DNA of 64,000 nt from contig CM069876.1 of assembly GCA_036172665.1 (NCBI GenBank), forward strand, positions 42,501,001-42,565,000, given 5' to 3'. Positions 55,606 through 64,000 of the stretch are shown here, piece by piece. The notes beneath the pieces were generated by a model that was not told where the DNA came from, searched no databases, and saw nothing but the letters and a program-made list of their open reading frames with translations. Each line of letters begins with the position of its first letter. Within the stretch, counting starts at the first letter, position 1. The stretch comes from Prosopocoilus inquinatus (taxonomy: Eukaryota; Arthropoda; Insecta; Coleoptera; Lucanidae). Both the position numbers and the translations under genes were made by a program.

Positions 55606-57210
55606 ACAAAATTTTGATAATCTTATATTAAGAGAAACAATTTTTTAAACTGTTTTTCTTCATTAGGTTGGCATTCAAGACTTGCAACGCAATCAATTTC
55701 CACTTACACCAAACAGCACGACTTACCTATGTACATATTGTAACTCTTAGCCATCGGAAGAACACGTTGTTTCGCATCCTGGAAAATTAAGAATAATTTT
55801 GATATTTCTTTTTCATACACCAGAACTTTTTAATGGTTACTATTAACAATTAGGCTGGGCCTCACAACTTTCACCAAACACCAAGACCTACCAATTGCAA
55901 ATCTCACCGCCACCAGAAAGGCTGTGAATCCTGGAAAATTAAAGATAATCTTTTATTAACAGAAAAAAAAAATAATTATTTGTCTTAATTAGGTAGGTAC
56001 TCAAGACTTGCACTTACACCAAATTCCACGACTTACCCATCTACCTATTGCAACTTTTAACCATCGGAGAAAACACTTTTCGAATCTTAAAAAATTAAGG
56101 ATAATTAAAAACTACATTTTTCTATCGTTCTGCTTAATTAGGTTGGGACTTAAGACTTCCAACCAGTTTTCACTTAAACCAAACACCACCACGACTTAGC
56201 AATTCCGAATCTCATAATCATCGGCTTTTTGAATCCCAACAAATTAAAGATAATTTTACATTAACGACAGACTAAATCTTTCTATTGTTTTTCTTAAACA
56301 GGCCCGGATTTAGGGCTTTCAATTATCTTTCATTTACACCGAGCCTTAATGAATGAATGCGGATTTCAACAACGCTTTTCACATCCCAAAAAATTGAGGG
56401 TATCCTCGGCAAGCAAGTGTTTTAATTAATATCGATTTTGTCAGGTAGTCACATTGATTTCCTTCGATTTCTTATTATCCTGATTTTCGTGAAAATCGTA
56501 AGTTGTTTTAATGGGAACCAAACAAATGAGCAGCGTTTTGTTAGTGACATTAAACACGCGCATTAAAGTTTTTTCTTTTTGCCCGTACATCGTCAAGTCC
56601 TCCAGTTTTCGAAATTCTGAAATCCAAAGGACAATCAATCCTTTGCTAACAGCGGGTGGCTAAGTTGTTAAATTGTTTTAGTCCTTAGTCATGGACTTGG
56701 AACTTTTTTTGCACTTAGACCAAACACCCAAACTTAATTAACAATAAATTGCGAAACGCATCGTCATCAGAAAGAACATTTACGAATTCTGGAAAATTAA
56801 GGATAATCTCACATTAACAGCAACTAAATTCGTTTCAAGTGTTTTTCGAAATTTTACGCCAATTTTGTGTTTAATTTTTGATTAATTCTTCATTTCTTCT
56901 TATTGCTACGGTTTGATCTTTCCATCTTGTTTCAAATTTATTTACCTTTACCTAAACCAAACGTAAACAACTCCCTCTAACCATTATTATTATTAATGCT
57001 TCAGAAAGAACTTTTTTCAAAATCTAATTGCATAAGGATAATCAATCCTGTAGGTATTCAAAAGAATATATTTTTTTTATTTTTCCAAGTTTATTTCTTC
57101 TCCGAACGAACCCAACCAAATATCAAGTCCTCGAATAATTACAAATCACACTGATTCAAAGGAAACAGCTTTCGAAATCTGATAACCACTTTTATTATCA
57201 TAACAGCTGA

Positions 57211-57300
57211 CTTTTTTCACTCCTGACGAAGCTATAAATCGATACCGAAACGTTGAGTGCCTTACCATTTATATTCTGTCCGCTTATATGTTAAAAACTT
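57211..57300 (+). repeat. Family B repeat with hammerhead core
   Basis: Hammerhead at 57218-57259: CACTC (57218-57222), CTGACGA (57223-57229), stem II region GCTATAAATCGATACC (less stable than in the 32.5-kb copy), GAAA (57247-57250), CG, UU, and GAGTG (57255-57259), the perfect partner of CACTC. The tail ATTCTGTCCGCTTATATGTT aligns with the 32.5-kb copy. Confidence 0.75.
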
Positions 57301-57400
57301 ATATCCTTTAATTTTCTCAAATTTATTTCATCTCCCAACTCAACCCAAACGAATGTCAAGTCCTAAAACAATTTTGAATCTCACTGCCTCCGAAAAAAAA

Positions 57401-59160
57401 AATGTAATTTTCAAGTTGATTTCATCTCCTTAATTAATTCATAATTATTAGTTACTGTGATTGACAGATTCAATTATTTTTAAAACTGAAAAAGTGCTTT
57501 GTTGATTAGAATACAATTTGACATTGAAACAGTTCGTATCTTGACTGATATACGTAAAATGTGTTTCGCGTAAGCTTCTTTTATTATAATTGTTAATTTT
57601 TATTAATATTTGAAACAATTGTTCATACCAACAGGCTTCTAATATCCGTCAATTACAGGCGGAGTTTCAAACATGTTGTACGTTATTTCAAAACGAACAG
57701 ATTCGTTGAAAACATTTTCGATATTATGATAAGTCACTTTAAAAAACGTTATAATATAATTATGTCAGTTATGTTTTTATAATTGACGATGCAGAAACTC
57801 AAGTTCTGCTTTGCTTCAGAATTTTTCTGCTACTTTCGAATATACACGCCTCGAAATTTATTACATCTTATTAGTTGCTTAATAAGGGCAAGATTGTCAC
57901 ATCTCTAAAATTCAAACATAAAACTTATCTACGTTTCGAATGAATCCTGGAAATCTGTTTGTAAATTTTGTGCGGCGCCGTTTCAGATGAAACTCTCTTA
58001 CTTTCAAATCCATAGGTAAGCAAATTATCAAGGTTCTTTGTATTTAAGATGAAATCAAATTCTGATAAAAACAGGAAATTTTCCATGATTTTCTCCTAGA
58101 CACGATTTAGTGGAAAAATTAAGAAATACAAAAAAATGTAGAAAAGAAAACCAGACTTTTTGACTTGGAATTTTAATGCACTTTACTGCATTTTGGAATT
58201 TTATTGCACTTTTCGAGGGTGTCAAACACATACAACATTACAATAATGCTCAGGAAATCTTAATAAAAGAATAAACATATTTCGATTTCTGAATTAAAAA
58301 AAAAAAAACATGATCAGTAAATTTAAAATTTACAGAAAATATCGAGATTTACAAAATCGATTAAAAAAATGTGTATAAGGGTTTACTAAAAATTGATAAA
58401 AGAATTACTATGCCAAATGCAGTTAAAGAAGTATTATTTATTAACTTGACCATTGTGTCGTAAATTAAAAGATCACCCTTTTTCAAAATTTCTTCTTTCA
58501 GGAATAAATTAAGATTTCCCAAAAATACAGGCCCCAAAACACCCTCCTGTTGTCCAAGTAATTATAACCGATAATACGAGCAGTGAAACTATTTTATAAT
58601 TTGATATTTCAATTACAATCTTACCATCAACGAAGGCACAATAAACTCGAGAGCAAAACATTTCTGTAAGATTTTTTTTGTTGATATTCTACGTCTCAGT
58701 TTTTTTGTATTTTCGTGTTTTAACGAAAAAGGACCTTTTTTGTTTAGTGGATACATAAAACACCGGCGATTTTTTTTACTTGCAAGGAAAACAAATTGCT
58801 GTAATTAAGTAGCACACTTCAGGAATGTTTTAACTAGAGACAAGCAGATGGCAGCAGACGGTTCAGTTTTCAGCAATTCAATTTAAATAAAATAGTAAAT
58901 AAAATGCATGCAAAAAATATATGTATTATAAATAATATTTTATTAAATTGCACTTTCATTAATTCATTATTCGAAACAAATTTTAATGCAATTGGTTTTC
59001 CATTCCATTTCAATAACTCCAAGTTGACCAATGTTTTTTTTTCTATTTTATTTAAATTTATATGAATCAACGCTGCGTGGTTCTTTCTTTTAAGAATTTA
59101 TAACCGTTTAAATTTGTAATCGCCACAGGCTTAGGATGTTTCAGACTTTGCTATAGTTAG
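57401..59160. other. AT-rich stretch, nothing recognised
   Basis: No gene or repeat family supported. Confidence 0.35.
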
Positions 59161-59182
59161 TTACGCAGTGCGAAGACCAATC

Positions 59183-59220
59183 AGTACATGGTCACGTGAG
59201 TATCACGACCAATCAATAGC
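59183..59220 (+). promoter_or_regulatory. Promoter-like module: two CCAAT boxes around a CACGTG E-box
   Basis: GACCAATCAG, then GGTCACGTGAG, then GACCAATCAAT within about 45 bases. NF-Y binds CCAAT and USF/TFEB-type factors bind GTCACGTGA (established). The spacing looks deliberate. No transcript start is proven; the nearest plus-strand candidate frame is at 59491. Confidence 0.4.
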
Positions 59221-59490
59221 GTGCACTTCGACAATACCAGAAGAATCCTAACTCTGATTATTTTTAAAGAAAAAAAACTTGTAACAGAAGAAATAATTAT
59301 GCAAGATCGTCTCTTGACTCCGGCAAGCAAACCTTGGCCTACATGGCACATCGGTTACCTAATAACAGTCGCCAGTAAAATAAAAGGAGTTATTGGGATA
59401 CGCCAAGACCAAAATCTTAACCAAACTGGAAATTAGGTCAATTCAATTATCATAAATACTTAGCTTTTCTGATCATAAATCAATTCGACA

Positions 59491-59634
59491 ATGCCGTTGT
59501 TACGGTGTGCGAACTCATATTACCTAGTAAAGTGTCTCTTCAGTTTATCATGTAAGTTATATTTTGCAATTCCAATAAATGTACCTTCTGTATTTTATGT
59601 TGTGTTAAATATGACTAAGCCCCACAAACCCTGA
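59491..59634 (+). CDS. Short open frame (47 codons), possible first exon
   Basis: The ATG (acaATGC context) opens MPLLRCANSYYLVKCLFSLS and continues to TGA at 59634. A strong donor, TGTAAGTTA, lies at about 59551, so only the first 20 codons may be coding. It is about 300 bases downstream of the CCAAT/E-box module and convergent with the IAP gene. No family recognised; chance is quite possible. Confidence 0.18.
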   Translation: MPLLRCANSYYLVKCLFSLSCKLYFAIPINVPSVFYVVLNMTKPHKP

Positions 59635-59959
59635 AGTTTACGTCACTTTTTGGTACAAATATGATTACTACAGAACGGAATTATGTATTTTGTACGATTT
59701 ATTTGGAACGAGGCGGCAACGAGTGTGTGTGCACTGACGCGTCGCTGCAGTGTTATACGTTTGCCGCTTCATTTGCATTTAATCGAACAAAATATATAAT
59801 TCCGTTCCCTAATGATTACCAACAAGTGAACTTACACACACATTGAAAATTTTCCTCATTTTCCTCACCTGATTATATAAGTTGTGCTTAATTTCTTTTT
59901 AAGGCAGGATCGATGGTTAAATAAAAATAAAAGTCCAAGTTCACCGAAGTATAAAATAT
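59635..59959. other. Short intergenic gap before the IAP 3' end
   Basis: A 61-codon frame (59661, ATG) has no domain and no splice signals I trust. Nothing else seen. Confidence 0.3.
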
Positions 59960-59965
59960 TTTATT
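59960..59965 (-). terminator. Polyadenylation signal of the IAP gene
   Basis: AATAAA on the minus strand, about 20 bases downstream of the IAP stop codon. It is the first such hexamer after the stop and implies a very short 3' UTR. Confidence 0.6.
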
Positions 59966-59983
59966 ATGCAATTAACATTCTGC

Positions 59984-60244
59984 TTAAGACAAGAACGTTT
60001 TGACAGTTGATTGTATCTCAGCCCTGCACAGAGGACAAGTTTTTATATTTTCAGAACATTTAACGCACGTAACCAAATGCCCACATGGCACGAACACAAT
60101 ACCAACTTCACCATCCAGGCATATTTTGCACATCTTTTCCTGTTTCAACATCTTAATCTCTTCCAGCATTTTCCTGTCTGCAACGTTTTCCTCTTGTTTA
60201 CCAACGACAGTATCTTCAGCTTTGTTATTTCGTTTCTGCGTTTC
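59984..60244 (-). CDS. iap2-like: Terminal exon of the IAP gene encoding the RING finger
   Basis: The exon starts after a GATTTCAG acceptor with E-T-Q-K-R and ends at TAA (59986-59984). It first encodes a charged helix (about residues 1-34), then a complete C3HC4 RING: CKIC, 11 residues, PCGH, three residues, C..C, six residues, CPLC. All eight zinc ligands are present. The protein ends four residues after STV with KTFLS. In IAPs the C-terminal tail takes part in RING dimerisation and E2 recruitment (family knowledge). An AATAAA signal lies about 20 bases after the stop. Confidence 0.92.
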   Translation of the reverse strand, partial: ETQKRNNKAEDTVVGKQEENVADRKMLEEIKMLKQEKMCKICLDGEVGIVFVPCGHLVTCVKCSENIKTCPLCRAEIQSTVKTFLS

Positions 60245-62301
60245 CTGAAATCATACCAAAAATTACTTCTTGCAGGAAGGTAGAAACCAATCTAGGTATT
60301 ATAACTACAGAACGGATCTTGGTACATGTACCGGTGAAAGGGAGTAGTAGGAGTGGACGGTCGCGCCTTCGTAATAGGACTGTAATTCAAATCAATGCAA
60401 GACACGAAGGCGCGACCGCCAACTCCTACTCCTCCCTTCCACCGGTAAAAGTACCAAGATCCATTCTCTGATTATAACTGACCAAGCTCTCCTTTTTCAG
60501 TTTTGACACCGCTTCTATTAATTCTCTAGCGGAGGTAAACGACGTTCCTGTTTGCTTTAATTTTTCTTTGATGGCTTGCTTGATTAGGTCCGCTGGTAGT
60601 CCGGCGTACAAAGCAGTTAAGGCCGGTTCTTTCAGCAAATAAAGCTGGAGTTCTTCTTCCCTGACGTCTTTGGGGATTTCCCCTTTCAATATTACATTCT
60701 AAAAAACGAAAATCATTCCATGTTGGAGTTTACTTACTCGTATGGCAGGCAAACTTACTTCGAAGGATGATTGGTTCGATTTAAAGGTTTCTGTTCCGAT
60801 TGTTTCGTTTACTTTCACGTCCGATTTTGATTGTCCTATTGGAAGAAACTGAAAGTGAAAGGCACTCATTAAAGCCGTGGCCTTCGTAATGAACACTGCG
60901 CACTTACGTTCTCTGGAACGCTGTTTTTGACTTGGCCTGGAGCCTGTTCTTTCCAAAGTGAGTGTGCACCTTCATCCTACAACAAACAAGGTCCAAAATA
61001 AAACCTGATTTTTTGGGTTACACTGGGCGATTGAAGATTCGTTGTATACACAATATCATTCAATACACCATGAGTCTGCGACAACAAAAATTTGTGTGTA
61101 TGCAAATTTAGAAAAAAATTGAAGAATGATAGAAGATTTGAATCGCCCTGTATATTTAAATGCATGTTATTTCAACGTTTTCTACTTTTTTTTCAATTGT
61201 ACTTCATTCCTTCAGACAGAAAGACATTACATTAAATAGAATATCCTTTCTTAAAAAGTAATTTTAAAATAAAATAACCAATTCTCTTTTAATTTGAAAT
61301 TTCAGGATATTTTACTACTTACTGTCTTATATTTGAGGCTTTTCGACTCGCTTGCTACATAAGACGAACTCTGAAAAGTTCTGAATGTATTTTTGCCTGC
61401 GCTAGATTGCATATTAAAAAAAAAAAATTTTAACTTACTTTCAAGGGGTTCGCGTCTTTTCCTTTTTTTGGACTTTGCCACTAAAACAAGAATGTTCAGA
61501 ATTTTCATTGGATTAGAGTAATCGTTTCGAGCCGAAAATTAAAAAAGAAAAAAACCAAAATAATATCTTACCATTTGTTTCATTGTTCTAAGCAACGCAA
61601 GGTTTGCAGTCTGTAAATTAATTATTAATTTTATTAACTAGAAAGTGCAAAAGCAGTTTGAACCTACATAGTCTGCGACGAATTTTTCTCGTTCTCGACT
61701 CTCATTGTTCTTATTATCCTGAAATTAAGAGTATTTATTAAAAAGATTCCTATTCTAAAAAAAACAAACAGATTTCTTTTTACTCAATTAGTCTGTGGCT
61801 CAAATTTCCATAACACACCCATTTTGACCAACTGCGCAAACAATTGTGAATAAACAACTATACCTGTGAATAATTCAAGGTTTTCGAGTGCTTCCGATCA
61901 TCTCGAGACTGCGACGCAGAAATGTAGGGCTGAAAGGTTCTGTTTTATTATTAACGTTCGTTTCAGTCTTCAAGCAGATGTTCAACTTACTTTCGTGAAA
62001 ATCGGCTCGGGTTTCGACCTTCCATTTTCCTTAGATTTTGGAACATTAAAGCTACTGTAACTGGGCTTTTGCTCTTTGTAATTTGAAGGGAAATTCGAAA
62101 CCTATGGAATACCCAAAAGTCAATTGCACAGTAACATCAGCCCTGATTTAAAAAAATTAAAATTACTTTCGTCGCCAGATTTTGCTCTCCTTTGTAAGGC
62201 ACTCCCAACTGAATTTGGTCTTGCTTGGGCTTTGCGATTTTGAATTCATTCTTGGTTGGTAGTTGTTTGCTGTTGTTATAACTTGTGACAGAAGACGAAA
62301 C
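59984..62301 (-). CDS. iap2-like: IAP2/cIAP-like inhibitor of apoptosis, 3' part (linker, UBA, RING); 5' end outside window
   Basis: This is the 3' part of an inhibitor-of-apoptosis gene, probably insect IAP2 (DIAP2/cIAP type), a RING E3 ubiquitin ligase acting in caspase control and IMD/NF-kB signalling (family knowledge). Exons read from splice sites on the minus strand: 62301-62167, 62101-61991, 61929-61864, 61718-61668, 61610-61572, 61480-61439, 61370-61323, 60976-60908, 60848-60759, 60698-60483, 60244-59984. Each is bounded by AG and GT and each is a whole number of codons in phase 0, giving 375 residues before TAA. The first about 217 residues form a Ser/Lys/Asn-rich linker without a recognised fold. 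The UBA and RING domains follow. The protein ends in KTFLS, like known IAP2/cIAP C-termini. No BIR motif is visible up to base 64000, so those exons should lie further upstream. Exon boundaries are my manual calls; the UBA and RING exons are the surest. Confidence 0.85.
60301..60478. repeat. Inverted repeat filling the last intron of the IAP gene
   Basis: The left arm (60301-60371) and right arm (60404-60478) are near-complete reverse complements over about 70 bases, with a loop of about 32 bases. Shared blocks include GGATCTTGGTAC, ACCGGTG and CGGTCGCGCCTTCG. The intron runs 60245-60482, so the arm starts only a few bases after the donor and the fold would occupy most of the intron. It may be a small fold-back transposon or a local inverted duplication. 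Confidence 0.85.
60483..60698 (-). CDS. iap2-like: Exon of the IAP gene encoding the UBA domain
   Basis: This 72-codon exon follows a TTTTTTAG acceptor and ends at TTG before a GTCAGT donor. The stretch from EPALTALYAGLPADLI through TSARELIEAV matches the layout of the UBA domain between BIRs and RING in DIAP2/cIAP: a hydrophobic helix, a loop, then the 'TG.SFTS...L.EAV' helix. In this family the UBA binds polyubiquitin (family knowledge). The reading frame stays open past the donor, but those extra codons run into a hairpin inside the intron. The phase-0 donor joins cleanly to the next exon. The classical MGF loop of UBA domains is replaced by YAGLP. Confidence 0.85.
61019..61152. mobile_element. 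Short MITE in an IAP intron
   Basis: The two ends are inverted copies: left TACACTGGGCGATTGAAGAT and right (reverse complement) TATACAGGGCGATTCAAATC. The element is about 134 bases and starts and ends at TA. The type recalls Tc1/mariner-like MITEs with ACAGGGYGATTC ends, but the superfamily is not certain. It lies between the exons at 60976 and 61323 and makes that intron the longest in the visible part of the gene. Confidence 0.6.
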
Positions 62302-63225
62302 CTGCAATGATATTACGCGTTTTATTTATTTTCTCAATTTTATTTTGATTTCCTCGCAATAAAGTAGATTAATTACTCAACGCTCCTCGTATAATAAGTA
62401 TGTGCAGTGAAGACCAAAGGCGTTAAGCCTTTTGCATTGCATTAAATGAATTGAAGGTTAACAGAAACCAAAAATCCGAATCAAGATTGTAAAGGTTCGG
62501 ATATTCAGTACAGAGAGATGCGACGTTTATTTGCGATTAAATTACTCCTACATTATAACGTATTTAAAACACGAACGAGGTCAGTATAAGAAAGAGACAG
62601 CGCTGGCCGCAATTTCCTGGAACTGAGTTGCACACGGCCTGGCGTTAGAAGGAAAAAAAACGGAGTCAAGCCTCGGAAGTTGCAATTTTGCCCCTAATTT
62701 AAGCACACAATTAAGAATGTTTTTTGCAAGGCAATATCCCCCACTTGCGTAACAATGTGGAAGGAATTAATGCTTAAGTAGTCCGGGAGCAGACAAAAAG
62801 TTGATTATTCCGTGTCCTTCAAGTGCTGACCTAATTACGCGGCGTGTTCCTTGTTGAAGTTATTATTATTATTTTTTAATCAGTCAGTTTCCAGTCTCCT
62901 CAATTAGAAATTAATTTCGCGAATGAAATTGATGTAAGAATTCGAAAACTTCAATAGGTATAATGGAGAGGTATTCAGTTTCATTTTAGTTTCAAGCAGA
63001 CGATAAGCTATTGCAAGAAATTTAATTGTTGTTTTGTCCTAACGTGTGACTGATACGCTTGTCTTAAGTTACGCGCATTCGATGTAATACGATGTTGAGA
63101 AAAATCCTTATGTTTCATCCTCTGATGAATTGTGATATGCTGACGTGACTATTCTCAGACTCCTGTTTGAAAGCGCTCGAGAAAAACAACGCCAAACGAT
63201 ATCATCGCGCCAACTACCGGGCAAA
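62302..63225. other. Presumed IAP intron, no exon seen
   Basis: AT-rich DNA upstream of the first visible IAP exon. I found no BIR-like Cys/His pattern and no convincing exon on the minus strand. Bases 62835-62925 resemble 17185-17275 (shared blocks CCTTGTTGAAGTT, TTTTAATCAGTCA and TCGCGAATG), so a dispersed repeat is present. Confidence 0.5.
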
Positions 63226-63793
63226 GATTTAGTTGGAAAAGCGTCCCGGCGGAAAGGCGGGGTGAAGTAGTGAGGAAAGTAATAAAAAAATGTTATCATT
63301 TGAACTATGAGCTAGTTAATCCGCGGACTTCCATTCAGCTTTAAAAAAAGATTTAGTTGGAAAAGCGTCCCGGCGGAAAGGCGGGGTGAGGTGGTGAGGC
63401 AAGTAATAAAAACCGTTATCATTTAAACTATGAGTTTGTTAATCCGCAGGCTTCCATTCAGCTTCAGAAAAAGATTAAGTTGGAAAAGCGTCTCGGCGGA
63501 AAGGCGGGCTGAGGTAGTGAAGCAAGTAATAAAAACGTTATCATTTAAACTATGAGTTTGTTAATACGCGGGCTTCCATTCAGCTTCAGAAAAAGATTAA
63601 GTTGGAAAAGCGTCTCGGCGGAAAGGCGGGCTGAGGTAGTGAAGCAAGTAATAAAAACGTTATCATTTAAACTATGAGTTTGTTAATCCGCGGGCTTCCA
63701 TTCAGCTTCAGAAAAAGATTCAGTTGGAAAAGCGTCCCGGTGGAAAGGCGGGGTGAGGTGGTGAGGCAGGTAATAAAAAACGTTAACATTTAG
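63226..63793. repeat. Tandem repeat, about 123-bp unit, five copies
   Basis: Copies begin at the word GATTNAGTTGGAAAAGCGTC at 63226, 63350, 63473, 63595 and 63717, so the period is 122-124. Each unit carries GGCGGAAAGGCGGG and ATCATTTAAACTATGAG. The units are very similar to each other, so the array is young or homogenised. It ends just before a hammerhead-family-A fragment. Confidence 0.9.
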
Positions 63794-63801
63794 TGATGAA
63801 C

Positions 63802-63911
63802 AGATAAAATAGCGACATCTTACTATCGCTTTTTGACCTGACATTGCAGTAGGATAGACAAATTGAAGCGGGATTTGCTTCTAATAAGTCCCCCATGCAA
63901 GGCGGCCATGC
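63802..63911 (+). repeat. Family A hammerhead repeat, 5' module only
   Basis: This 110-bp block starts AGATAAAATAGCGACATC and ends GGCGGCCATGC. It differs from 11004-11113 at only about two positions. The ribozyme part is absent here; other sequence follows at once. Confidence 0.8.
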
Positions 63912-64000
63912 CATTTTCTTTTCTTTCTCGTTCCGGTCGGTTCTAAAATGAACATCAGATTTAATTTTTTTTTGTTAAATTCAGTCATTTTCTCTCTAAG

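Larger units (their letters stand above)
55370..57400. repeat. GGATAATC satellite, about 150-165-bp unit
   Basis: The landmark GGAAAATTAAGGATAATC or variant recurs at about 55454, 55780, 55931, 56087, 56250, 56391 and 56790. Units carry ACTTACACCAAACACCACGA, CATCAGAAAGAACAC and TTAATTAGGTNGG. A family A 5' module (55563-55605) and a family B hammerhead copy (57211-57300) have landed in it. Confidence 0.8.

Noticed and set aside
61022..61075. A possible extra 18-codon phase-0 IAP exon (THGVLND...)
   Set aside because: It has AG and GT borders and would keep the frame, but it lies inside the MITE at 61019-61152 and its donor falls in the element's terminal repeat, so it is more likely a chance frame.
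61396..61480. Alternative reading of the IAP linker exons in a shifted phase (a Lys/Arg-rich stretch joined to an upstream acceptor)
   Set aside because: It needs a 16-base exon and mixed phases, whereas the chosen acceptors give an unbroken phase-0 series with standard splice sites.

Overview
The window looks like eukaryotic nuclear DNA from an arthropod, most likely an insect. It is AT-rich, has no bacterial-style gene packing, and is crowded with short inverted-repeat transposons and tandem repeats. Its one confident gene has GT-AG introns and a C-terminus typical of insect and vertebrate inhibitor-of-apoptosis proteins. The genus cannot be fixed from sequence alone.

Layout. The only well-supported gene is the 3' part of an IAP2/cIAP-like gene on the minus strand (62301 down to 59984). 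I reconstruct eleven exons, all starting and ending in phase 0. They encode a long low-complexity linker, a UBA domain and a C-terminal RING. The BIR exons expected upstream would lie beyond base 64000. About 59 kb to its left holds no gene I can call with confidence; a few small open frames (3338, 7037, 18904, 23846, 59491) are weak candidates. Most long open frames there are chance frames in AT-rich or repetitive DNA, many without an ATG.

Repeats. (1) Two families of short repeats carry hammerhead-ribozyme cores: family A near 7.4, 11.2, 14.3 and 49.2 kb, with fragments at 42.6, 55.6 and 63.8 kb; family B near 1.8, 32.5 and 57.2 kb. (2) Three tandem arrays (22.1-23.4, 25.6-26.6 and 32.9-34.4 kb) present a CTCF-core-like word, GCGCCATCT, at regular spacing and in one orientation. 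(3) Four hAT-type elements have readable 8-bp target duplications (7849, 24885, 27155, 52008); the last has its empty site preserved in a paralogous repeat copy. (4) Large fold-back elements lie at 16.2, 45.2 and 48.3 kb. (5) Decayed LINE remnants (endonuclease at 53-55 kb, reverse transcriptase at 19.9, 20.3 and 30.9 kb) and a C2H2 zinc-finger relic (19.7 kb) are present. (6) Many satellites and direct duplications fill the rest.

The IAP gene would act in apoptosis control and innate immune (IMD/NF-kB) signalling as a RING E3 ligase. The remaining sequence is best read as an intergenic or intronic repeat landscape, in which the hammerhead repeats and the CTCF-like arrays are the features most likely to have molecular activity.
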